Assembly: GCA_020746875.1 (NCBI GenBank)
Contig: JAGTJL010000002.1
Span: 496,001 to 560,000, forward strand
DNA from: Rhexocercosporidium sp. MPI-PUGE-AT-0058
Taxonomy: Eukaryota; Ascomycota; Leotiomycetes; Helotiales
Reading direction: 5' to 3'
Length of the DNA: 64,000 nt
Both the position numbers and the translations under genes were made by a program. Under the pieces are notes generated by a model. That model saw nothing but the letters and a program-made list of their open reading frames with translations. It was not told the DNA's origin and searched no databases. Position 1 is the first letter of the stretch, and each line of letters starts with the position of its first letter. This document shows, piece by piece, positions 46,557 through 57,137 of the stretch.

Positions 46557-47203
46557 ATGGCGACTCGCCGATCACTCAGAACCCAATCTCCTGCCTCCAC
46601 TTCCGAATCCGAGGAGGACGAGCAGCAAAGCTCCCAGGATAATACAGTGGACATGATGGATGTCGCAAAGGATATTGTCACTAAGGCAAGCTGTCTACAC
46701 CTATGTCTTTCAAATTTCTCTCACATTATATAAGAACAACGAACGTCGAGAGAAGAAGCGCAAAGCACTCGAGGCGGAGCACGACAAGCGCGTTAAGGAT
46801 ATCAAGAGCAGAATTGATGCTCTGTTCGCTGCTAGGAACAGTAGAGTGTAAGTCCATAAAAGTCAAGCGCTCTCTAGACCTGTATTCGAAAGGGTTTCCC
46901 AGGATTCGAGATATACCTTACTATACCATAGCTCTGCTTTGAATGAGCAATCGACCGTCATGCTAGTGCTCTCAACTGGCTGTTGATAGAGATCATTTTT
47001 GACGTTGCCGTAGCTGTAAGGCTCACCAGGAAGCTTGGGCCAGACTCGATGCCTTGGATAAGAAACGTCAGAACATCGAAGGACTCATCCTCGCCACCAT
47101 GAAGGAGATCGAGGCCAAGACCATCCAACTGTCCGCCGAGCTAGCTGCCATGTTTGAGGGCCGTCTCGAGGAAATGGAGGGCCGCCAATCCCAAGACGTA
47201 TGA
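46557..47203 (+). CDS. small coiled-coil protein, unknown function
   Basis: This is a 143-residue charged coiled-coil protein. I read three exons, 46557-46685, 46735-46847 and 47014-47203. The first intron (46686-46734) is read as a GC-AG intron: AAG followed by GCAAGC and ending TATATAAG. With it, the frame runs KDIVTK then NNERREKKRKALEAEHDKRV without break. The second intron is 46848-47013. The N-terminus (MATRRSLRTQSPASTSESEEDE) is disordered and acidic. From about residue 44 to 135 heptad-like charged helices dominate (DKRVKDIKSRIDALFA, LDALDKKRQNIEGLILATMK). I cannot name the family. Head-to-head placement with PXR1 could allow coregulation. Confidence 0.75.
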
Positions 47204-47572
47204 TTTGATGATTCGTAAGCCTGTTACATTATTCGCCCCCAGTTTCAGCACTCTTCTGACCTCATCAGATCACCACAAGAGCCAGACCTGACTGAAGACA
47301 TCTGCTACACATTATTTGCTATACCCACACTCATGTACCAACTTACCTAGAGGGCGTTCAAGAGGAAATTTGCTGGAGAGATACCCCTGGAGTTCATTTG
47401 CAGATTCATTAGCACATACAATACAGACACATCATGACCGTATCTCTTCCTTCCAAAAAATACCTATGCATTACACATGAGCCATCCATTCTCTTCCCCA
47501 GCAATATGCCAGAGCGCCACCAACGCCAAATATGCCCCGTTCCCTACCTAGTCCCAGAAATCCTACATTCCA
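47204..47572. other. convergent intergenic region
   Basis: The 3' ends of the coiled-coil gene and SVP26 meet here. I see no gene. Confidence 0.6.
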
Positions 47573-48350
47573 TCAGAACCCTCTCTCCGGTCTATTCCAG
47601 CCTGCCAGCCTGCCCAACTCCCCTAGCCAGTCTCTTACAACATCAACCACCACTTTGAACATGCCTTGTCGTCTATTCTTCCCATCTCCGGATGCACCCG
47701 GCATACCAGGCGCTTCGCTGCCCATAGTTGGCAAAACATTATCGCTCGCGGACAGAGACACAAAGAGGGAGAATGGCACAAGCCATACGCAAAGGCCAAA
47801 ATAAGACGCTATCTCTGTGAAAGTAGGTAGATTGGAGGGATCATAGCGCGTCGCTGGTTTCGAGGCGAGGGAGGAGAAGGAGAAATGATTGAACCAGACA
47901 TAGTGGTTTAATAAAACCAGTACTGCAAGAACATCAGCCAACGATCTTCACCAGGGAGTGTGGATTCGCGTACCACAAGAAAACAGGAACAAAGGATCCG
48001 AGAGCTTCACGATGGGGAAACGGCGCATATTCCCTAGATACACGACGTGCGAGAATATGCTCAGGAGGGAGAGCATGAATGGGAAGCCATCGACTAGGGT
48101 GAGGAGGGTTTGGATGCCGATAATCCCGTATATAAGACGTGTGAGTAGTCGCTTTGCGACGACGGTGTGTTCTTCGACGAGTTCGGAGAGGTAGTACAGT
48201 CCGGAGGCTGTTTGGGTGTTAGTATTCGTACGGGTATATCCCAGGTGTATCTATGGTAGCATCTTGACACGGGCACATACCGATAGCGAGGGTCAGGAAT
48301 CCGAAGCCGAGACCAAGGCCCAAGTACCCTACAAGTGGTAGAATCCACAT
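47573..48350 (-). CDS. SVP26: Svp26/TEX261 family ER-Golgi cargo adaptor
   Basis: This is an early-Golgi/COPII membrane adaptor of the Svp26/TEX261 family, which in yeast sorts type II Golgi mannosyltransferases into COPII vesicles. I read three exons, 48350-48281, 48207-47974 and 47922-47573, with introns 48208-48280 and 47923-47973, giving 217 residues. The N-terminus MWILPLVGYLGLGLGFGFLT is typical. SGLYYLSELVEEHTVVAKRL, LVDGFPFMLSLLSIFSHVVY, RRFPIVKLSDPLFLFSC and NHYVWFNHFS are strong family landmarks. Four hydrophobic segments are visible. The tail (KVVVDVVRDWLGELGRLAGW) is cytosolic. It is divergent from BUD23. Confidence 0.93.
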
Positions 48351-48700
48351 GATGTTCCTTTCGTTCGGGCTTAATTACGAGACTTTCATGCTTGAGAGGA
48401 GTGAGGATTGATTGTTGACGCGGGGAGTGAAGGAACGGGTTCGTTTTTGTATTCAGGGGCGCGCGGCATGGGAATCGTGTTCTCATCTCGAATCTCATCC
48501 CCAGGATTTCGGCAACGCTAAGATAATCACCCCCACCAAAAATTGTTCGCCGAAGAATTTTGTGACGACATCCCATGAACGGATTTTCGAAATTCGTGCG
48601 CCAGACCTTATCTCGAAGACAGAGCAACCTCTATTGAAGGGCGAATTGTTGAATGGGATAATCAGAGCATTTCTGCCGACTTGGAATCACAAACGCAATC
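48351..48700. promoter_or_regulatory. candidate bidirectional promoter, SVP26 / BUD23
   Basis: These 350 bases lie between two divergent start codons and must serve both genes. I did not identify specific elements. Confidence 0.5.
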
Positions 48701-49604
48701 ATGTCTCGCCCCGAAGATACCCTGTAAGTGCCTACCTACGTCTTTTCAACCCTCAATGCGACAATTTCTAATACAATTGTTCAGCCCCCCAGATCTCCAT
48801 TACAATGACACCGAAGCACGGAAATACACGACCTCCTCGCGAATTCAAAACATCCAGGCCTCCATGACTAACCGCGCCCTCGAACTCCTCGACCTCGACT
48901 CCCCCGCTATGATCCTCGACGTGGGCTGCGGCTCAGGACTCTCCGGCGAAATCCTCTCCTCGATCGACCCCTCAGAAGGCGGACCTCACATCTGGGTTGG
49001 GATGGACATCTCGGCGTCCATGCTCGACATTGCTCTCCAGCGAGACGTGGAAGGCGATCTCATGCTCGCGGATATCGGGCAGGGCGTCCCTTTCCGAGCT
49101 GGCAGTTTCGACGCCGCGATCTCGATTAGTGCGATCCAGTGGCTGTGTAATGCGGAGAGTAGCGAGGTTTCGTCGGAGGGGAGGCTGTCGCGATTTTTTA
49201 ATGGGCTGTATGCGAGTTTGAAGAGGGGTGGGAGGGCGGTGTGTCAATTCTATCCGAAGAATGAGCAGCAGCGGACGATGATTAGTGGTGCGGCTATCAA
49301 AGCTGGGTTTGGTGCTGGTATTTTGGAAGATGATCCCGGAACGAAGAATAGCAAGTTGTACCTTGTTTTAACGGTTGGTGGGTCGGCGGAGGAGGGCAAT
49401 GGTGGGGATATCACTGGGGTGGTGAAGGGGATGGAGGGAGTGGATGTGTTGGATGCGAGGAGGAAGCATAGAGAGAAAGGTCGGAAGGTGCAGAAGGGGA
49501 GTAAGGCGTGGATTATGAGTAAGAAGGAGCAGATGGAGAGGAAGGGTAAGGTGGTTAAGAATTCTTCGAAGTATACGGGGAGGAAACGGAAGATTGCCTT
49601 TTAG
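48701..49604 (+). CDS. BUD23: 18S rRNA (guanine-N7) methyltransferase Bud23
   Basis: This SAM-dependent methyltransferase makes the m7G in the decoding region of 18S rRNA (G1575 in yeast) and helps 40S maturation and export, with Trm112 as partner. I read two exons, 48701-48723 and 48785-49604 with intron 48724-48784, giving 280 residues. The spliced start MSRPEDTLPPDLHYNDTEARKY matches Bud23. The SAM-binding motif I is ILDVGCGSGLSGEIL, followed by WVGMDISASMLDIA and SISAIQWLCNAE. The C-terminal domain has the family's basic tail, with GSKAWIMSKKEQMERKGK and KYTGRKRK. The first intron after eight codons is typical for small fungal housekeeping genes. Confidence 0.95.
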
Positions 49605-50003
49605 ATGTCACGGACTGGGTTACGATTGCATGGCATGGCATGGCGTTTTGGTAGATGGGATCATGATATCAAAAATGGGAGTTCTTAGAAGCATTTTTCA
49701 GTTACTGGATGTTTCTCGTTTGTTTCGGATTAAACTTGACTTCACACGAATATCTGAGTGCTTTGCCAGAACTACACCATTGAAACAGAATCCACATAAG
49801 ATGACTCTCCCCCGTCACTGACTAGGCAAACAGGATCACCACACTTCATCTCTCTCCCCATCAGTCATCACAAGGTACGTTTGCTTCTTCTACCAACCTC
49901 TAAAGATGCACGTTTGACAACACCACAGACATCGCCTCGACAAGCCACCACAACAACAGTTCTACACCAACGTCCACCAAGCCCACCATTTCAGCTTTCC
50001 CAA
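49605..50003. other. intergenic region and leader
   Basis: BUD23 3' end and the A/C-rich leader of the small secreted protein gene. I see no other gene. Confidence 0.6.
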
Positions 50004-50237
50004 ATGCGTATCTGTATCGCCCTGAGTCTGCTAGCAGCTGCATCTCCAGCGCTCGCAAGCCACCTCGAGTACTCCATGTGTCAAGCAGGCTGTATGCCCG
50101 CTACGTGCGCTTGCTACGCCGCACCTGCCGCTGTGTTCGGCACCGTGATGACAGGATTTGCATCCACGGCAGTCCTTGCTTGCAACAAAGCTCAAGGATG
50201 GTGCTACTCTAATTGTGCTGCCAAGCATCTGCCCTGA
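50004..50237 (+). CDS. small secreted cysteine-patterned protein, copy 1
   Basis: This is a 77-residue secreted protein. A signal peptide (MRICIALSLLAAASPALA) is followed by a short mature chain with seven cysteines: MCQAGCMPATCACYAAP, LACNKAQGWCYSNC. The layout C-x3-C ... CY ... CN-x5-C-x3-C around an alanine/glycine-rich hydrophobic centre (AVFGTVMTGFASTAVLA) is also seen in copy 2 at 51609. I associate it with small fungal proteins annotated as similar to Chlamydomonas zygote-specific (Zys3-like) proteins; that link is from memory. Function is unknown. The hydrophobic centre could insert in membranes or form a compact helical hairpin held by disulfides. Confidence 0.75.
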   Translation: MRICIALSLLAAASPALASHLEYSMCQAGCMPATCACYAAPAAVFGTVMTGFASTAVLACNKAQGWCYSNCAAKHLP

Positions 50238-51608
50238 GATGGAGAGAGCATTGAAGATGAGAATGAGTTACTAGCCGCTGACCATCTGTCCTGTTGCTTC
50301 CCCCTCTCATCATTCTCTATCGTGCTGTTGTTGCTTCTACTTTGAGATGAAGATCTCGAACTTGGTTGCTTACGCAGAATTAGCTAGCTAGTTCAAGCAT
50401 TAGTTGAGATTTTTATCAATGCACATCTTTCTTCTCATCTCCTCTCTTCGTGACCGAATTGTTTCTACTAGCCACCAGAAATTTCTGCTGGGCTCTGAGT
50501 CTACTATGTAACATCACAAACTTTGCTACAGTAGATAAAGAAAGAGAAGCATGCCTAGAGGGAGCTTCTCCAGCAACGTCCAAATAACTTTTCGTACCCT
50601 ATCTTAGACTTTTTTTTTTCAAGCAGAACACAAACAAGGTTGCCGAATTTCTCAGTTCCATTTTATTCCATATGAGTCGATACTGACATCACAAACACAA
50701 TAGGACACTACTTACCAAACATGATCCCTTAAAATTCAATCCCAACAATTTCAATTCAAGGAGACTCTGTGCTGTTCTTGCCGTCGGGACGTTCGGGTAT
50801 ATTGACACACGGTGTTTTTAGAGGAGGATCAGGACGGTGGCAGAAGGAATGTCTTTTCTTGATCTGTTTTTAAATTTGCTTCCTTACGCGCATGTGGTCC
50901 AGGCGTATCCCCCAAGTTCCTTGCTATTTTTCTACGCATTATCACGCTAAGTTGGCGCCCAATTTGCAAAATATCTGATCGCAGCCTCTTAAAAGACCAC
51001 CTAGATTTCGATACCAGAAGTTAGCCAGCTTCCATCATTCTTTCCTTGTCTTCTTTGCATTCTCGATCTTCTAGAAGTACACGAGTGGCTTCAGAGCTCC
51101 GGCTACGAACTGGAAATATCTTACGAGATCATTCTCTTGCGGAACAAGTAAAGATGAAAGAGAAGTGGTAAAACTTCCCCCATCTCCTTGCCCATTTCAA
51201 TTTCCCTTTCATATGTGTCTAGGTAGATTCGGATTGTTACAGGGGCCGTCGGTTACGTGCCGCAGCCTTCTTGATTGGCTGGATGTCCGTTTGTCAATAA
51301 GGAGCCTAGGAGTAGATAGCCCCCGAGCCATCTCCATTTCCCCCATCTATTTCCCCCTCCTCTTTTCCAACGCCACCCGAGCAGCACCATCTGTAAATAT
51401 TACTTTGCCCATGTCCCGCTATCCTTCCCTCGTCTTGCGTAAGAGATTGAGCTGATAGCTGATAGACGTTATTAGACCACTGCGCCAGACCAACAACTCC
51501 AACCAACCAACCTCATTCACAGCCTCGAGTGTCCTCTGGTAACACAAACTGAGACAAACCGCGAAATCTGCCCAACAAATACCTAACTGAACTCTCAACA
51601 CCTCAAAA
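50238..51608. other. intergenic region between small secreted protein genes
   Basis: I see no gene in 1.4 kb. It includes the copy 1 3' region and the copy 2 promoter. The last ~80 bases before 51609 are an A/C-rich leader similar in style to that of copy 1. Confidence 0.55.
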
Positions 51609-51857
51609 ATGCGTCTCTCAACCTCCATCTTCACTCTCCTCGCCACAACCACAACCCTCATCCTAGGCGGTCCTCTTGCCTACGGAATATGCCAGGCAGG
51701 CTGTGCAGCCGTTGTTTCGGCTTGCTACGCTGCAGGAGGTGCAACTTGGGGCGCTACACTGGGAGCTACTGCGCCTGCTACGATCATTGCGTGCAACTCT
51801 GCCTTTGGCACTTGTCAAGCTGCTTGCGCTGTTGTTGCTTCGATGCCTACTCTTTAG
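51609..51857 (+). CDS. small secreted cysteine-patterned protein, copy 2
   Basis: This is an 82-residue secreted protein and paralogue of the gene at 50004. The signal peptide is MRLSTSIFTLLATTTTLILG. The mature part reads YGICQAGCAAVVSACYAAGG, then ATWGATLGATAPATIIACNS and AFGTCQAACAVV, with six cysteines. It shares CQAGC, ACYAA and ACN-x-A at the same spacing with copy 1. It is closer to the common family form than copy 1, which has an extra cysteine and a WCYSNC end. Single exon; the ATG at 51609 is preceded by AAAA, a good start context. Function is unknown. Confidence 0.8.
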   Translation: MRLSTSIFTLLATTTTLILGGPLAYGICQAGCAAVVSACYAAGGATWGATLGATAPATIIACNSAFGTCQAACAVVASMPTL

Positions 51858-53523
51858 AAGGTTAAAGGGGATAGCTCGGGGAAGGAAATGAATGTCCACG
51901 ATTGTAGACATTGCGTTGGCTTCTTTTCTTCAATTCTTCTTGGATAAGCTGGGAGGAGAGGGCACTCCGAGGACATGTGGGAGGATAGTGTTAAGGGGAT
52001 AACACCCTGACAATGAATGATTTTCTCCAAGAGTCTTCCCTTTTACCTTTTCTTCGGTTGTGATTCAGACTCCATACATTTCAATCTTCTCGATACTACA
52101 GCACGCGGTAATTTAGTCTAGATAGGGCGAGACAAGAATAGGAGGGCAAGAAGCTGTAAATTTGCGGATTCTTTTACACGCTTGTTCTTCGATCCAATTA
52201 CTTTGTGTTTCCTAGGGTTATATCATGTAGAGTCGAAGCTCCACTGTCAAGATTCCATTTGATGACCGCAAACGTGATGTCAGGCCTGAAGTGGAATAAA
52301 TTTGAAGCTGAGAGAAGCACGTCTTAGTCTTTCATAGAAGGCTATAGAGGCATAATGTTTTTCGCTTCAGATCCTCTTGTCTCATATTTTATAAGGGCGG
52401 ATTGTGCTCGACTTCTCGGATGTTTAGTTACAAAACTCACGAGACAAACTTTCTACGAGGATAAATGAACATATCGAGTACAGAATCTCTTTTAGAGAAT
52501 CCAAATGATATCCTTCGAGTCTCGCCACCATCATCACATCTTCAGTCCAGTGTCCCCAAATATTTTTCCTATGCTCCAGATTTCAAGCAAGCAAGTCAAT
52601 TCCTGGTTTCCCCAAAACAATATTGTCAGTCCAACATCTAATAAATTCGCTGAAATTTATCAAAACCAATCTCATTCAACTCATCCTAAAATTCAACAAA
52701 ACAACACACAATGCTTCCTTAACTGTCTCTAATTCTTGTGATCGGCGCTACGCTCCCGGCCCTTGTCGCACTTTCACAGATGCCCTCTGCAACAGGGCTT
52801 ATATTCCAGCGCAGGTATGCCTTTGGAGTAACGCTACAACGATGCTGGTAATACTGTTGCGCTAGTTGATGTGCTGGATTACCTGTAAATTGCTTCGGAT
52901 CTTTCCGATTTTATGAGGCGCGGAAGACGATCACCCAATGTGGTTATCCGACAATGGAATGTTGATATGGTTCTGAATGCGCACGAGTCATACTAGATTA
53001 AAGAGGAAAGAATGATTTCCTCAACAATCTGTCTTTAATTCTTGTGGCTTTTTTCATTATTTTGCTTTAGTTCCTAAGACTTGATTTGAATTCTATTTAT
53101 TACACCTAGCCATGAGGGAGTAATTGCACTGCATACCTCACAACTATGGCCTATTATGATGTCTGCATATATTTCCTATTGTCATGATTGTGTTGGTAAA
53201 CAATTTCAGCTCAAACAAAGCATGCTTCCTTGAGTGCGTAAGTAAAAGGGTGAAGTCCATCATCGAAACCCAGCTATTCTTTGTATCTCCCACACAAAAT
53301 TATGTCAAATCAAATTTCTTATGTTCCTCATCCTGTATACGGTAATGCTATGATTTTGCACATCGCAACTTCTTTGAAGGTAAAAAAGGGACCCCACTAA
53401 AACACTCATCCTCGCTTACGAAGCTGAACTCCTAAGAACTCCCCACAGATAAATATGCCATCGCCAGATACGTCATCATGAGAGACTGTGCGAATGTCTC
53501 GAACCTTCTGGTGATGAATTCAA
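51858..53523. other. intergenic region
   Basis: I see no convincing gene in 1.7 kb. Short frames near 52505-52865 include CNRA-type words but no conserved spacing or intact signal peptide. Confidence 0.5.
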
Positions 53524-54846
53524 ATGTTCGTTCCACAACAACATCTGCAGCTGTATTTCACTGCACCACCAGCATCCCCGACCTCTTTGCTCTTTCTTGC
53601 CATGTTAGGACATTTGCGAAAGCTGTCTGACCTCATGTCTCCTTCAAAGGAAAGTAATAGGACAACCAGTATCAAGAAATCTCCAGGCAAACAAATCAAT
53701 CTAAAGACTTTAAGCAAAGCCAAGCCTCCAAAAGACCCCAACAAGGACAAGAAGATGAATAACAAGCTTTCAGATGATGATGCATGGGTTGATATCGATC
53801 TGCCGGAGGAGATGACGAAGGAGAACAAGACAGGTTTTAAGCGTTCAGGAGTTGAGGTTCTGGTCAAAGCTAAAGTTATACCATCTAAAGGAACCAAGGG
53901 TTACGCCTCAGCTGCAAGTTCAGTCATCAGCCCTTATGTCCAGACTGCCATACAATCGCTGTCTCTGCACAACCAACAAAAGCTACCACCAAAGCAAAGA
54001 GTTTATGTTCATTGTGTTCGTCATGCGCAGGTATGAATTTACCTAAACTGAGACTGCACTTCACTTTCAAGGATCACCACCAACTAACGCGTCACAGGCC
54101 CATCACAATCTCAGAAACCTCTCGTCCTATACCAGAAAAATGCTCCCCGACCCAAGACTCACCGCCCACGGAATCAAGCAAGCAATAGCCCTTGCTGCTC
54201 GGTTTGAATTTATGGACAAGCTCAACGTTATCGTCTGCTCCCCGTTGCGCCGAACCATCCATACCGCATACGTCGGCTTCCGTCCAGCAATCTTCGATAG
54301 AAAAGTCCTACTCATTGCTTACCCTGATTTGAAGGAGTTTGGTAACGCACCTAGCTGTACTGGAGTCCGAATGACGGAATTGATGAAGAAATTCGGGGAG
54401 TTAGAGGGCAAGGTTGACACTCGGCTCGCTCCAGATGGATGGTACAAGAATACGGAGCTTAACATTCCCAACTATAAGCAGGTTAGGGCAGAGAGAGTTC
54501 GGAAAGAGTTGTATGAGTTGGGTCAGATCATTTTGAAGGGTGGAAAGGGTAGCTGGAAGGGTATTGAGGTCAAAGGTGTCAAGAAGAGTCAGGATGTCCA
54601 CATTCTGGTTGTTTCTCATGGTGCATTCTTGGCTGCGCTTGAAGGTAGCGAGAGTAAGGCTTTTCTCGGATGTTGAGGATCGGATAGAGTTGAGCTGACA
54701 ATGGTTTAGAGGAGAGACTCTACAATGCGGAGTACAAGACTTACGAGTTCGCCACAGACGTGATGATCGCCAACGGCGCTAACAGTTTTGATTTGGTTGA
54801 GACAGCGGAGAGCAAGCAATATGTGCATGACCCTACCGTCAACTAA
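53524..54846 (+). CDS. histidine-phosphatase (phosphoglycerate mutase-like) protein, copy A
   Basis: This is a branch 1 histidine phosphatase superfamily protein. I read three exons, 53524-54030, 54098-54644 and 54710-54846, with introns 54031-54097 and 54645-54709, giving 396 residues. The catalytic motif is CVRHAQ joined across the intron to AHHNL, so the phospho-accepting histidine is present. CSPLRRTIHTA supplies the second arginine, and LVVSHGAFLAALEG the second histidine. The ~130 residues before the domain are basic and low complexity. ATGs at 53602 and 53635 are alternative starts; MSPSKESNRTTS at 53635 resembles the start of the paralogue more. It is convergent with its paralogue at 55991. 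The substrate is unknown; many fungal members are annotated only as phosphoglycerate mutase family. Confidence 0.88.
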
Positions 54847-55990
54847 TTGTACCATAGAATTCTACGCAGTGTAGATTTCTGGGAAAGCTCGTGAAGCTGG
54901 GCTGTGAGCATCGGACTGGGTGGAGAATCCTCTCACATCTGGCTTAGCGTCGTGGTACAGCAGCTATGCTGAATACTGAATTATCGTAGATAGAACGGAT
55001 GGATGAAATAATTCAAAATCGCGCATCAGAAATATGGACCCGATCTCGGGAGAAATATCTGCAACATAACTATAAGAGCAAACTGTCCTCCCAAAATGTC
55101 CAAGGTATCTCGCTACGCAAGCTTTCCTGCAGTCATACAAAGTCGACACAGCCCAAGCCGCCATGGGTGACTTGACGGGTTTGAACCGAGTGCGCACGGT
55201 TGTACTCTCATATTGCAACAGCCAATCAAATTGATACTCATGCTCAAAATACTTTGTTTACAGTAAGCTGGCATGCGAATTGCAGCTGTGGTATCCGTTC
55301 CAAAACGTGGTTGAGCCGGCGCGAACTCAAAAATTAAGCGAGCCAACCCCTATCAAGAATAAACAAAAAATAATTGAACCTCCAAAAGGACGCAAAAAAA
55401 ATAATCAAAAGGACACAACGAGCTTCAATTGCCGCCGACTCAAAAAAGATTTAATCAAAACGACAACACAGCGGGATTTAGGAAAACTAGATTCATAGAA
55501 ATAAAAAGCAAAAGAAACTCCCGAAGGAGAAGAACAGCCCTGCCGATCTAGGGGGGTTACTTTTTATCCGCCTTCACCATCGATCCACGCCATGATCCGT
55601 AAGATCTCCTCCCCCGAGAACACAGCTTGCCCCGACCACTCTGCCATAGAGTAGTTGCCACTGCTGTTCTGATGTAGGTATTAGTATTATTCGTTCTTAT
55701 AAAGTAGTCGAATTTTAGTGTGGCTCGCTACCAGATGGCAGTCCCGAGGCGAAGGAAATATTCGGAATACAAGCGGGTTAGCTCGAAGTGGCTTATTAAG
55801 AGTTTTGGTCATTTTAAATATGAATTTGAACTGTTGAATCTTAGGAGGGAAGTTTCTTTGGCTAGGCTTTCATTAGGTGCGAACTTATATGTGAAAACTG
55901 GTTTCGGGTCTAATTCGTCACTTCAACCAAGTCATCATCACCAACCGTTGTGCCACCAAACGCAACTCGCCCCGCACAGAAGATCTATCA
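54847..55990. other. convergent intergenic region between paralogues
   Basis: The 3' ends of the two histidine-phosphatase genes face each other here. I see no gene. A lysine-coding A-rich stretch at 55350-55480 is low complexity. Confidence 0.55.
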
Positions 55991-57137
55991 CTCTTCGTCT
56001 GTATCCTCTGGGAAGGTATGAATGTAGTTCTTACTCTCCTCCGTCTCGATCAACTTGAACTTGTTGACCCCAGCAGGAACCTCCTCGTCGCTGATTAGCC
56101 GGTAGCTCTTGTACTCAGCGTTGTGGTAAGCTTTGCTTTCTGCGCTGAAAGTTAGCTTCCAAACAAATAAAAACCTGCCATTATCCAGAAGAGATCGAGA
56201 GACATCAGGAAGAACTTACCACTGGTGTGTCCCTCCAAAAGTAGGATGAGTCTACTGTGGGTAACAACTACGATCTCAACATCATAGTCCGAAGCATTCG
56301 CCGACATCTTGCCGAGATGGTACAACATCGATAGAACGCGTTCAGCTCTCTGTATCCTCATATCTTTCTTCTCCAATGACTCGGTTCCAGTCTCCCATCC
56401 AGGCTCACACAGAGATGCATCAACACAATCCTTCTGGATATCTTCTTCGATTTCGAACAGATCTTTCAATAGATCTTCTATGTTGGTGCCGGTGTTGCAG
56501 CGGCCGCCTCCGCATTCTCGGAGGTCTGGGTAGAGAACGACCTGGATGCCTCGTTCAATGGCAGGCTTGAAAGCTACGAGCGCGGTGTGTAGGGTTCGGC
56601 AGAGGGGTGAGGCGAGAATCTTGGTGACCTTGTCCATGGCGTGGAAGCGCTCGGAGAGGAGGACACATTGGGCGAGGCCGTACTCTGTGAGGCCGGGGTC
56701 GAGCATATCGATGCGCTCTTTCTCTGGGATCGAGCGAAGGTTGTGAGGCCGCTAAAATAACCTCATTAGTGGACGAACAAGAAATAAGACCAAATAATAC
56801 ATACCTCGGCATGTCTAACCAGATGAATGGTAATCCCTCTTAGTGGAGAGGCTGAAATAGGTTGCTGCGAGGGCGCAGAAGGGCCAAGTCTTGCAAAGGA
56901 GGAAGTCGATGCTGCCACTACTGCGAGTGCAGCCTCCAACATCTCATCCCTTGGTTCTGGCTCCTTTTTTTCCTCTGTTGGTAGTCTATCTTCATGTTCG
57001 TTCTGAACCACTGCATCTTCAAGGCTCGTCATACCTCGAACCGACTCGGTAGCTGAAATCTTCACATTAACAATATTGCTCTGCCCGAAACTGGCGATTT
57101 CTATGTTCTTGTCTGCCGATTGATTGTTTTCTGACAT
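55991..57137 (-). CDS. histidine-phosphatase (phosphoglycerate mutase-like) protein, copy B
   Basis: This is a paralogue of the gene at 53524, on the opposite strand. I read three exons, 57137-56805, 56751-56220 and 56139-55991, with introns 56752-56804 and 56140-56219, giving 337 residues. Both intron positions match copy A: one right after the catalytic VRHAE, one after LEGHTS. Catalytic elements are ITIHLVRHAE joined to RPHNL, ASPLCRTLHTALVAF and VVVTHSRLILLLEG. The end, YHNAEYKSYRLISDEEVPAG, parallels the YNAEYKTYEF of copy A. The N-terminal ~100 residues are disordered and acidic, unlike the basic N-terminus of A. CRT replaces the RRT of copy A in the second arginine motif, but the arginine is kept. 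The substrate is unknown. Confidence 0.88.

Noticed and set aside
52690..52865. Possible third decayed copy of the small secreted protein family (CNRA word near YAPGPC)
   Set aside because: The cysteine spacing does not match the two good copies, the hydrophobic frame has an in-frame stop after three codons, and similarity is limited to a few residues.
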